IMG/VR virus record: IMGVR_UViG_3300025133_009608
Coordinates: 1-64,000 of that record
Length of the DNA stretch: 64,000 nt
Strand: one strand, 5' to 3'
From: a virus
Both the position numbers and the translations under genes were made by a program. How positions within the stretch are numbered: position 1 is the first letter of the stretch; each line of letters starts with the position of its first letter. Under the pieces are notes generated by a model, which was not told the origin of the DNA, did no database searches, and was given only the letters and a program-made list of their open reading frames with translations. Of the stretch, positions 18,763 to 26,543 are shown in pieces.

Positions 18763-19224
18763 TTAATAGATATCTTGATCCCAATCTGCCGATAACACTC
18801 CGGATATATTTAGGGCCAAAAGATATCTGTAATCTAAATTGTCTACCGTTCTATACTGACTTATCTGATCTCCAGAAATCGCATATACTTTATCCCCACT
18901 TTCAAAATAGCCAAACCCCTGACACCCTGGGGACTCTCCTGCAATCTGGTGATAATTTATTCTCGGAACAACTATCGAGTCTATGGCTTTGTTTAAAAAC
19001 AAATGCACTGCCTTTTTTATTTTTAATGCATCCTTCCCAAGATAGAATAGATCTGATTCTTCTAGATCATCCACAGATATATCTTCTATATTAAGATTCA
19101 ATTGAGAGTTAATAACCAAAGAATCTTCAACGGAAATCATCGAGATGAGGGTTCGCATTTTTATAATAGACGAAATTGTTACTGAGCCTGGTAGCTCTAC
19201 AATTATATATCTAAAATTTGCCAA
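18763..19224 (-). CDS. Tail/neck region protein, unknown function
   Basis: 153 residues; the best start is TTG 19224 with AGGAG ten bases upstream. The product opens with a beta strand (NFRYIIVELPGSVTISSIIK), has an acidic middle (NIEDISVDDLEESDLFYLGK) and ends with LSADWDQDIY. Placed just before the connector-like gene, it may be a head-tail joining or tail terminator protein, but no family is recognised. A TACTAATAAT-like variant lies about 25 bases upstream. Confidence 0.5.
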   Translation of the reverse strand: MANFRYIIVELPGSVTISSIIKMRTLISMISVEDSLVINSQLNLNIEDISVDDLEESDLFYLGKDALKIKKAVHLFLNKAIDSIVVPRINYHQIAGESPGCQGFGYFESGDKVYAISGDQISQYRTVDNLDYRYLLALNISGVLSADWDQDIY

Positions 19225-19263
19225 CCGTAACCGCTCCTACTATATGGGCGATTATTAGCTGTG

Positions 19264-19755
19264 CTAATCTGTCAATTCTCTAAGTTCTTCCTCTTTTTTC
19301 TCGCGGTCACCTTTGGGATAATCATGATGATCCATCAGATCTTCGATATACTCTGTCATTTCCGCATCTGTTTTTGACACAGAGTCAAACTCTATTTGTC
19401 GCTGGAATGCTGCAACTTCTGATTCTTTGTCTAAGTAATTATCAGCACTATCGTCTATATTCGATCCCTCAGAAATGTGCTGCATTACATGTACCATTTC
19501 ATGGATCACGTACCTCATCATGATGTCAAAATCTTTGTCGATCAAAAGAGGGTTTAGCCTTATTGAGCCGGATACCGTCTTTGCCGTTACGTCCATATCC
19601 TCAAACTCAATCGGGACGGCAGTCAATATGTCAAGACTCTCTTTTGCCTCTTTGCAAATATCTTTTGCTATTTCATCTACCAAGAGAGATGCTCGAATTT
19701 CAATTAGAGCATCCATTTTTCTTTTAAGCGTAAAGTTCTTTCTGTTATTGCTCAT
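19264..19755 (-). CDS. HExxH putative zinc metallopeptidase, cytoplasmic
   Basis: 163 residues from ATG 19755, overlapping the upstream small gene. A zincin-type motif is present at residues 85-89 (H-E-M-V-H) in the context YVIHEMVHVMQHISEG, and a candidate third ligand lies downstream in DKESEVAAFQRQIEF (residues 109-123). N-terminal residues 1-45 are helical and there is no signal peptide. The C-terminus is very acidic and charged. The arrangement resembles minimal MA-clan peptidases. Its substrate could be a virion protein or, if it enters the periplasm with other lysis factors, the cell wall; neither is shown. Confidence 0.5.
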   Translation of the reverse strand: MSNNRKNFTLKRKMDALIEIRASLLVDEIAKDICKEAKESLDILTAVPIEFEDMDVTAKTVSGSIRLNPLLIDKDFDIMMRYVIHEMVHVMQHISEGSNIDDSADNYLDKESEVAAFQRQIEFDSVSKTDAEMTEYIEDLMDHHDYPKGDREKKEEELRELTD

Positions 19756-19972
19756 CTTCCCTGGTCCCCTCTGAGAATAATGTCTCTAAATCCTCGTGTT
19801 CCCTTTTTACTGCTAATTTTGCCAAATATGAGCTCTGATTTAGCATTGAGACTCTTTCTTCTGCTTTTTTAATAAGATTCTCCAATCCCAAAAGCTCAAA
19901 TTGAATCTCATCGAAGTCCCGTGGAGACCTAAATCCGCAATATTCCATGCGACAATCATCCGGCTTTCTCAT
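19745..19972 (-). CDS. Small coiled-coil protein, unknown function
   Basis: 75 residues from ATG 19972 with GGGAGG upstream. Nearly all helix, with a heptad-like region (LLGLENLIKKAEERVSMLNQ) and two Cys in the first 12 residues. It overlaps the metallopeptidase-like gene by 11 bases, suggesting coupled translation. Nothing more can be said from the sequence. Confidence 0.45.
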   Translation of the reverse strand: MRKPDDCRMEYCGFRSPRDFDEIQFELLGLENLIKKAEERVSMLNQSSYLAKLAVKREHEDLETLFSEGTREDEQ

Positions 19973-20029
19973 TCTGCGCCTCCCCTCTTGTGTTGTTATT
20001 TTACTACATTAATGTTAAATTATTTATCT

Positions 20030-21733
20030 TTAAATATTTGGAAGAACCCTATTGATAGCCACGGCCCCATAACTATAGCCGCCGAGATACTGAGACTGCA
20101 CCCATGAAGAGCCATTATCAGATGACCTAAAGATTCTATCGTCAGTAACTGCTATCCATATTCCGTCGTCATAGGCAACAAACGACGGGTCATTAGATAT
20201 ATTTCCTGAGCCAATATTTCCGTTTTGAACCCAAGTTGCCCCATTGTCCGTACTTGTATGATTCCAGCCGTAGCTGCTACCAACGGCAACCCATGTATTA
20301 TTTCCTCCATACTGGAAGTCCGAGGTCCAGGAAAGCTGGTCAACCGGGGCTATGGGCGTCCAATTGTTACTATCCAGATCTCCGGCCTGACACCGGAATC
20401 CGCCGCCAAGGCCAGTGAATACGATCCAGACGTCGTTCCCATACTGAACCTGCTTTCTATATTGCCGGCCCTCATAGCCTATTGGAATTGTATATGACAG
20501 CACCCACGTTGCGCCATCATCTATTGATTTAAAAATAGTATGAGAGTTTCCATCGTGGGAAACTGCAACCCAACTCCCAGCCCCATCAGTTGATAGCGAC
20601 TTATCTCCGATCGTAAGATTCGGCCCCGGAGGGCTGTACCCGGAAGTATCAATGAGAGTGTTTCCGCCATCTATAGATCTATCTATTCCTCCATCTCCAA
20701 TAAATACCCAAACGCCATTCCCATACTTAACGTCATTTGCGCCATTCGGATTTCCTGACCCCAAATATTCAATTTCAGACCAACTATTGATATCAGTGGG
20801 GTCAGAACTTCTAACGACCTCTCTTATGGACGAAGAATTATCGGGCTCTCTTGTGATGATCCATAAGTCATTATCACCCTCATCCTTTCCAAGTGCTATA
20901 CCCGTTATTTTCCCCTGATGCAGGGGACTGGGAATAGTATAGTTCGACCAAGAGGCTCCATCAGTAGCGTAAGAGATTTTGCCATAATGAGCTGCCGCGA
21001 CCCATAGCGGCGAATGAGACGATAAGTCTACCCAATTGCTCAACTCAGTGGTTTCCGCATTCTCACCAGACGCTCTTCCCGCGATCCACCTTCCAGTAGA
21101 TGCGTCAAAGTCGATATTGAATACCTGAGAGCTTCTAAGGCTAGCCGAAATATCTCCATCTTGCTTTGACACTCCCCAAGAAGAGGATGCTGCGGCAAGA
21201 GTTGTTCCTCCGGCTATGTCTCTGATGACAAACATAGTTCCCTGATCGGCTCCCAACGCAATATCTATGACGGCAGAGCCGGCACCAGCATCGAGACGCT
21301 CAGTTTCTGCTCCGCCGGCAGATGGGAAAGTATAGACCTTGCTGCCGGAGCTAACAATTCTATGATCATTCCCATTCCCACGAGAGACTCGGTTTACCTT
21401 ATCTCCATTTGGGTCTGTAAACATTAGAGTGAAGCCTGACGCAACGGCATTTGGAGCAACAAGCACCTCATATACCTTGCCTGCGGAGGTTCCCACAAGA
21501 AGCTTCCCATCTTCTACATAATCTAATGCAGTTGGAACTCCATCAATCCCTGTTGCGACTGAGTCATATGCAATATATGAATTCCAATCTTCCAATGCTG
21601 ATGACATGTATATCTTCGTGGTTTCTCCGTCTTTCTTTAGAAAGCAACACGAATATCCGCCTGCGGAATCTGTTCCGGCCTCAAACTCTGCTATGCTGCT
21701 AAGCTGCCCCTCGAATGTCCAGTCTCTACTCAT
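20030..21733 (-). CDS. Asp-box beta-propeller tail protein, copy 1
   Basis: 567 residues from ATG 21733 (TTTAGGA upstream). Sialidase-type Asp-box repeats (S/T-x-D-x-G-x-x-W) recur: SIDDGATW, STDNGATW, SSDNGSSW, with related repeats elsewhere (SYATDGASW), which indicates a beta-propeller. Residues 1 to about 245 are encoded by DNA that looks identical to the start of the second copy at 23669-25348, while the rest diverges sharply. Such propellers are seen on virion tips and could bind glycans or other receptors. No catalytic triad of sialidases is evident. It lies beside a secreted protease and near glycosyltransferases, in the host-interaction part of the genome. Confidence 0.65.
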   Translation of the reverse strand: MSRDWTFEGQLSSIAEFEAGTDSAGGYSCCFLKKDGETTKIYMSSALEDWNSYIAYDSVATGIDGVPTALDYVEDGKLLVGTSAGKVYEVLVAPNAVASGFTLMFTDPNGDKVNRVSRGNGNDHRIVSSGSKVYTFPSAGGAETERLDAGAGSAVIDIALGADQGTMFVIRDIAGGTTLAAASSSWGVSKQDGDISASLRSSQVFNIDFDASTGRWIAGRASGENAETTELSNWVDLSSHSPLWVAAAHYGKISYATDGASWSNYTIPSPLHQGKITGIALGKDEGDNDLWIITREPDNSSSIREVVRSSDPTDINSWSEIEYLGSGNPNGANDVKYGNGVWVFIGDGGIDRSIDGGNTLIDTSGYSPPGPNLTIGDKSLSTDGAGSWVAVSHDGNSHTIFKSIDDGATWVLSYTIPIGYEGRQYRKQVQYGNDVWIVFTGLGGGFRCQAGDLDSNNWTPIAPVDQLSWTSDFQYGGNNTWVAVGSSYGWNHTSTDNGATWVQNGNIGSGNISNDPSFVAYDDGIWIAVTDDRIFRSSDNGSSWVQSQYLGGYSYGAVAINRVLPNI

Positions 21734-21779
21734 GTTTTTTCCTAAATGAATATAGTATATCGTTATTAATTAGTATTAA
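20995..21779 (-). repeat. Direct repeat, copy 1 (5' part of propeller gene plus leader)
   Basis: About 785 bp that appear identical to 24610-25413 apart from a 19-bp tandem duplication in the other copy and differences near the far end. The block covers the shared N-terminal module, the start codon, the leader and the last codons of the gene upstream: the metalloprotease ends VNTN here and the glycosyltransferase ends INTN at the other copy. Confidence 0.9.
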
Positions 21780-22350
21780 CTTTACGCAATTCTTCTGACC
21801 GCCTAATGTATTCGAAGCTCCCCACCCCAGATGACCCGGAACCCCCACTTTCCCACTCTGCGTTCATAATATGATAACTCGAGGCAGAGTGCAGCCAGCC
21901 AAGTGCATGACCAATTTCGTGCTCCAACACCCTCGGCCTTCTTATGTGCCGGTTCTGCATATATATTTTTGCATAGGCCATGGATCTTGTCCCCGTTGTT
22001 ACCGCGCACATTGTGCCGGCTATCTTTGAGAAGTCAAACCCACTCTCTGGCTCCATGATTAATATCTCTCCATCCTGCGGAACTCCCAGGCATGATGGCG
22101 ATGTATCATCAACTATGATATTCCCGAACCGATAACCAAGCCTCTCCCAATATCCTGTAGCCCGACGAACATCGACAGGCCGAACGGCTGAAGTATTACA
22201 TATTCTTATATCCGGCGGAGCCTCCCAGTAAAACTCCAGCTCCGGCCTGCCGTCAAATACTGTTCTTGAAAACTCAGCGGGGCGAGCGGGGAAGAAAAAT
22301 CCAGAAATAATTGGAATTTGAAGCAATAATATTAAAAACCCGACTCTCAT
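21766..22350 (-). CDS. Secreted matrixin-like zinc metalloprotease
   Basis: 194 residues from ATG 22350. A signal peptide (MRVGFLILLLQIPIISG) is followed by a compact domain holding the full metzincin motif HEIGHALGWLH at residues 144-154 and a downstream Met-turn (YHIMNAEW, Met162). The order and length resemble M10-type matrixins such as bacterial matrixin-like proteases. Four Cys outside the signal peptide (C51, C87, C115 and possibly others) could form disulfides. A matrixin with an export signal is unusual in a phage structural region. It might trim the host surface, aid lysis or release, or modify the propeller proteins beside it. The catalytic motif is visible; the target is unknown. 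Confidence 0.8.
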   Translation of the reverse strand: MRVGFLILLLQIPIISGFFFPARPAEFSRTVFDGRPELEFYWEAPPDIRICNTSAVRPVDVRRATGYWERLGYRFGNIIVDDTSPSCLGVPQDGEILIMEPESGFDFSKIAGTMCAVTTGTRSMAYAKIYMQNRHIRRPRVLEHEIGHALGWLHSASSYHIMNAEWESGGSGSSGVGSFEYIRRSEELRKVNTN

Positions 22351-22377
22351 GCTCTAAGCTGCAATATTAGTCAATAA

Positions 22378-23286
22378 CTAAATAATCTTTCTCTGCCTGA
22401 GGTGCCTCATTCTCAATACAGCGGGACTTCCAGAGGACATATTTGTATATGTTCCAAAACTCTGAGGGCCAGGGCGGATAGAGTTTTTCATAAACTTCAA
22501 CCTCTCCCTGTACGATGTCATCCAATTTTGATACTGAGCCTGCAAAAAATCCCCAAGAGCAGGAGGCTGATACGATAGACCTCCGTCGGATATGGTAAAA
22601 TCTCTCCCCTTTTCAATTAAGGCCTGTGATGCCAGAGATACAACTAGCGCTCCCTCGACTATCGCATGTGAGAATGTTTTATATATAATCTCATCGCCAA
22701 ACGTGTACGATGTAAAAAATGGAGTCATATTAAACTCGGACAGCGCCTGACAGAGAAATGTCGCAAGAATCTCGTCGGAGAATACGTTGCAATCTTCCAT
22801 AATCATATCTCCATAACCATCCGTCATGAAGGACCCATAATCATCTCTTTTCGGCTTCTTGCCTCCGGATCGGGTCCTGGCTTTTAAATATTTGAGCAAA
22901 ACATTCAATCCAACTAATTCGGACTCTGAAAAATCGAACTCAACCTCATCGCCGAGGGTTACCGAGCCGGCAACTGCGGATGAATCATCAGTTACTAAAA
23001 ATTTAAACTCATTAGAAAGAGTGGCCTCATCTACAGTGGCGGTCCACACATCTGTCCAGAGCCCTTTGTCTGCCGCGCTGTCTACATCATAGGAATAAAC
23101 ATAAAGCCCAGTGTCCTCTCTAGAAACGCCGGTCGACGTAGAGGCCACTATTATATTCCCATCCGGATCTACTATCTTTATCTCAGGAGTTGAATCTGCA
23201 TCCATTTCTAAGCCATCTGGGCCGTAATATTGAATGCTTAATTCTACTTCTTCGTCTCGAATTGCTTTATTTCTGTTATTTGCCAT
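22378..23286 (-). CDS. Virion connector-like protein with N-terminal Ig-like domain
   Basis: 302 residues; ATG 23286 overlaps the upstream stop (TAATG). Residues 1-100 form an Ig-like domain (ELSIQYYGPDGLEMDADSTP, LYVYSYDVDSAADKGLWTDV). The rest resembles a phage structural family that I recognise by ALSEFNMTPFFTSYTFGDEI, EGALVVSLASQALIEKGRDF and YQPPALGDFLQAQYQNW, usually encoded near head-tail connector genes. It probably contributes to the neck or tail. The Ig-like part resembles that of the small gene directly upstream, with which it is translationally coupled. Confidence 0.6.
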   Translation of the reverse strand: MANNRNKAIRDEEVELSIQYYGPDGLEMDADSTPEIKIVDPDGNIIVASTSTGVSREDTGLYVYSYDVDSAADKGLWTDVWTATVDEATLSNEFKFLVTDDSSAVAGSVTLGDEVEFDFSESELVGLNVLLKYLKARTRSGGKKPKRDDYGSFMTDGYGDMIMEDCNVFSDEILATFLCQALSEFNMTPFFTSYTFGDEIIYKTFSHAIVEGALVVSLASQALIEKGRDFTISDGGLSYQPPALGDFLQAQYQNWMTSYRERLKFMKNSIRPGPQSFGTYTNMSSGSPAVLRMRHLRQRKII

Positions 23287-23627
23287 TATCTCGACTCCGC
23301 TCTCGGGACGGTCTTTGAGCAGCCAGAAGAGCTATTTGCTGCAGATTTGACCGTAAAGTTTTCAATAGAAACATACGTCTCCCCGTCTAACTCTACTGAA
23401 ATTATAACTATATAATCCCCAACTGCCTTGGGAGAATATCTATACTCATAAGTGCCGAGGCCTGCGTCAACCTCAATCATGGGGTCCGGGAAGCCAGAAT
23501 CCGCCACACCACTTGGGCCAACTACCTTTTCAATCATTGGTGAGGATGTCGATATCGCAACCCCGCCATCTGTTATCTGAAACGGGATTCTTACCGTTGA
23601 GCCGAGATTATAACTTCCTGATGCCAT
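23286..23627 (-). CDS. Ig-like domain protein
   Basis: 113 residues from ATG 23627. A single beta-sandwich domain of bacterial Ig type (LGSTVRIPFQITDGGVAIST, GTYEYRYSPKAVGDYIVIIS) followed by a short Ser/Cys-containing tail. It resembles the N-terminal domain of the next gene, to which it is joined by a TAATG overlap. The arrangement suggests a separately encoded copy of the same surface domain that could decorate the virion. The function is inferred. Confidence 0.55.
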   Translation of the reverse strand: MASGSYNLGSTVRIPFQITDGGVAISTSSPMIEKVVGPSGVADSGFPDPMIEVDAGLGTYEYRYSPKAVGDYIVIISVELDGETYVSIENFTVKSAANSSSGCSKTVPRAESR

Positions 23628-23668
23628 TAGAGCCCCTGCCTCCAGTTAAATAACTAATATTAATATGC

Positions 23669-25348
23669 CTAAAACGGCTTGACTTTGTTGAACTCGACGG
23701 AGTGAAATGCTCTATTTGGATCCGAGTCATGAACGGAGGTCCACGTGGCACCAAGATCCGTTGATTTTGAGATATTGCCTGTCTTAGACACTGCCACAAT
23801 TGTTGAAACACCATCACTAGCTAATGAATATGCGATGTCGGTACCCCCGCCAACAGTTACAATATCTGAAACCTGTGTCCAGGATGAAGCATTGTTCGTT
23901 GACTTGAAAACATCTCGGCCGTCGCCAGATGCAAACCACGTGCTGCCTGTATGATGGCATAAACTATTGCATCGCTGGTTAGGTGTGAAATTGTCCGACC
24001 ATGAGGAGTCGTCTCTGGCGTTGTCGCTTGTAATATTTGATGCTTGTGCGACGTATATGGCATTAGTATAATATGTTGCGACCCAGAAACCATTTGCATA
24101 CTCTATTCCATGAACTTCATCACTGAATGGTATTGTTTTCTTCCAAGTAATTCCATCGTCCCAAGATTTCCATATACCGTCTGATCGCGTGCCCTGCATC
24201 CAGAAGCCGGCGCCATCTGTGGCGATGCATGTTGCTTCTGTCCCTGCATTCATTGTATGCTGCGTCCAGGTTGCTCCGTAATCGGTCGACCTCATAACTC
24301 CATTACCCGGATAGTTTCCTATGATGGCTGTTCCGTTCGCGCCATACTCAATGGCCTTTGATCTATGATCACCGGACATATTTATCATTGTCCACGAGTT
24401 TATGCCGGCAGTGGGGTCTGCGGAATACATAAATTCGCTTGGGGTTGTGTTGCTAGTCGAAGTCCACCTTGAAGCATACCACCGATCTCCGCCATTGGCA
24501 TCTTTTCCATATGACAAATCATAATAATCGTTAGTAGTGCCGGCAGGAGTTTGGTAGTTTGTCCAGGTCGACGCGTCAGTAGACGTCGCGACTGTCCCGT
24601 TAGTCCCTACCGCGACCCATAGCGGCGAATGAGACGATAAGTCTACCCAATTGCTCAACTCAGTGGTTTCCGCATTCTCACCAGACGCTCTTCCCGCGAT
24701 CCACCTTCCAGTAGATGCGTCAAAGTCGATATTGAATACCTGAGAGCTTCTAAGGCTAGCCGAAATATCTCCATCTTGCTTTGACACTCCCCAAGAAGAG
24801 GATGCTGCGGCAAGAGTTGTTCCTCCGGCTATGTCTCTGATGACAAACATAGTTCCCTGATCGGCTCCCAACGCAATATCTATGACGGCAGAGCCGGCAC
24901 CAGCATCGAGACGCTCAGTTTCTGCTCCGCCGGCAGATGGGAAAGTATAGACCTTGCTGCCGGAGCTAACAATTCTATGATCATTCCCATTCCCACGAGA
25001 GACTCGGTTTACCTTATCTCCATTTGGGTCTGTAAACATTAGAGTGAAGCCTGACGCAACGGCATTTGGAGCAACAAGCACCTCATATACCTTGCCTGCG
25101 GAGGTTCCCACAAGAAGCTTCCCATCTTCTACATAATCTAATGCAGTTGGAACTCCATCAATCCCTGTTGCGACTGAGTCATATGCAATATATGAATTCC
25201 AATCTTCCAATGCTGATGACATGTATATCTTCGTGGTTTCTCCGTCTTTCTTTAGAAAGCAACACGAATATCCGCCTGCGGAATCTGTTCCGGCCTCAAA
25301 CTCTGCTATGCTGCTAAGCTGCCCCTCGAATGTCCAGTCTCTACTCAT
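23669..25348 (-). CDS. Asp-box beta-propeller tail protein, copy 2
   Basis: 559 residues from ATG 25348. Its first roughly 245 residues look identical to copy 1, then it switches to an unrelated propeller sequence. Asp-box motifs STDYGATW, SWDDGITW, STNNASSW and STDLGATW are visible, with STDASTW as a looser example. The shared half probably holds the virion anchor and the first blades; the variable half would carry binding specificity. It sits directly after two glycosyltransferase genes. The near-identity of the shared DNA indicates recent duplication or ongoing gene conversion. Confidence 0.65.
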   Translation of the reverse strand: MSRDWTFEGQLSSIAEFEAGTDSAGGYSCCFLKKDGETTKIYMSSALEDWNSYIAYDSVATGIDGVPTALDYVEDGKLLVGTSAGKVYEVLVAPNAVASGFTLMFTDPNGDKVNRVSRGNGNDHRIVSSGSKVYTFPSAGGAETERLDAGAGSAVIDIALGADQGTMFVIRDIAGGTTLAAASSSWGVSKQDGDISASLRSSQVFNIDFDASTGRWIAGRASGENAETTELSNWVDLSSHSPLWVAVGTNGTVATSTDASTWTNYQTPAGTTNDYYDLSYGKDANGGDRWYASRWTSTSNTTPSEFMYSADPTAGINSWTMINMSGDHRSKAIEYGANGTAIIGNYPGNGVMRSTDYGATWTQHTMNAGTEATCIATDGAGFWMQGTRSDGIWKSWDDGITWKKTIPFSDEVHGIEYANGFWVATYYTNAIYVAQASNITSDNARDDSSWSDNFTPNQRCNSLCHHTGSTWFASGDGRDVFKSTNNASSWTQVSDIVTVGGGTDIAYSLASDGVSTIVAVSKTGNISKSTDLGATWTSVHDSDPNRAFHSVEFNKVKPF

Positions 25349-25413
25349 GTTTTTTCCTAAATGAATATAGTATATCTAAATGAATATAGTATATCGTTAT
25401 TAATTAGTATTAA
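24610..25413 (-). repeat. Direct repeat, copy 2, with 19-bp internal tandem duplication
   Basis: Counterpart of 20995-21779, offset by 3615 bases in the shared coding part. In the leader, CTAAATGAATATAGTATAT (plus strand) occurs twice in tandem at about 25357-25394, but once in copy 1. Confidence 0.9.
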
Positions 25414-26542
25414 TTTTACTGATTATTGCCAATGCACTATAAACTTCGGCCTCATAGGCTGTATAATTATTTGGATTATCAACACTATGTTTCCAAATAA
25501 ACTTTTTTGATTTTTCCTCGTATTCTTCTATATTTGCATCATGCTCTTTGACCGCCCTGAGCAGCGCATTAGCTCCGGCATCAGCATCAAAATCTGGATA
25601 AAAGTATCCAACGCCCTCGTCCCTCAGGAATTCTGAATTATGTACGAATGGATGTCCAAGATATAATGCATCAAGATATAAATAATTCAATCCATTCTCC
25701 CACTGGTGCGACAAAACAATATCAGTATACTTGCTAGAAAACATTGGGAACGAAAACCTGCCCTCAAATGAGACTATCCCGGCCCTCGTCGGTGACATTT
25801 TATTTGCCAATATTTTAAACTTCTTTAGCTCCCTAACGCTTGATGTATTTGTTATATATATTTCTTTTATTTGATCTTTCGCTCTAGGATATGCATTGTG
25901 CAATATTATCATTGGAATAATAGACATTTTTACAATATTTAAATTTGGCTCAAATACAGAAATTCTCTTATCTTTTCCGGGAGCATACCTTTTGATCGGC
26001 CTATTTTGGGAGCCAAAATATGAATCCACAAATAACGAGCTCCAAATATGAGGCATAACTATAAAGTTATTACAATTATAATCATACTTTAAAAAGCTCT
26101 TGCAAGTCTTAACGTGCTGTGGTGTGGTCCAGATGGCGTCGAAAAAAATCCCAGCGGCATTGCTCGTATACAACTCTCGCTTTACCATGGCTTCGATATT
26201 AAATACATATTTATTGCCCATTTCATACTTTACCAGCGCGCCGCCATTCGCCCGGACCTTTGTTGCAAATGATATTGATATTTGAACCAAAACCTCAATC
26301 AATACGTCGATCTTCCCTTCATATTTTTTTGCTTGCCGAACTCTATCCGCAGGAACACCATATTTTTCCCAATTACCCCTTATCGGCTCGGAGTTTTCTT
26401 CGGAAATAAAAAATACGTCGAATTCTGGAATTTTGCTTAATGTATTATATAAAAATATAGCATTTTGCCCTGCACCATTTGAAAACAGCGATTCATTAAG
26501 AGATATTTCATTTATAGTTAAAGCTATTTTAATTTTTTTCAC
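25400..26542 (-). CDS. DUF2827-type glycosyltransferase-like protein, copy 2
   Basis: 380 residues with GTG start at 26542, one base after the upstream stop. The N-terminus (KIKIALTINEISLNESLFSN, GAGQNAIFLYNTLSKIP) and the C-terminal acceptor-like block (HQWENGLNYLYLDALYLGHP, FVHNSEFLRDEGVGYFYP) match the DUF2827 family, a GT-B-like group predicted to transfer sugars. It is a diverged paralogue of the gene just upstream. In phages such enzymes may glycosylate virion proteins or alter host surface sugars. Its place directly before the propeller gene suggests a link to that protein. Donor and acceptor are unknown. Confidence 0.6.
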   Translation of the reverse strand: MKKIKIALTINEISLNESLFSNGAGQNAIFLYNTLSKIPEFDVFFISEENSEPIRGNWEKYGVPADRVRQAKKYEGKIDVLIEVLVQISISFATKVRANGGALVKYEMGNKYVFNIEAMVKRELYTSNAAGIFFDAIWTTPQHVKTCKSFLKYDYNCNNFIVMPHIWSSLFVDSYFGSQNRPIKRYAPGKDKRISVFEPNLNIVKMSIIPMIILHNAYPRAKDQIKEIYITNTSSVRELKKFKILANKMSPTRAGIVSFEGRFSFPMFSSKYTDIVLSHQWENGLNYLYLDALYLGHPFVHNSEFLRDEGVGYFYPDFDADAGANALLRAVKEHDANIEEYEEKSKKFIWKHSVDNPNNYTAYEAEVYSALAIISKINTN

Positions 26543-26543
26543 T

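Noticed and set aside
20030-25348. Diversity-generating retroelement for the propeller tips
   Set aside because: No reverse transcriptase gene, no template repeat with A-specific changes; the difference is block replacement, not scattered substitutions.
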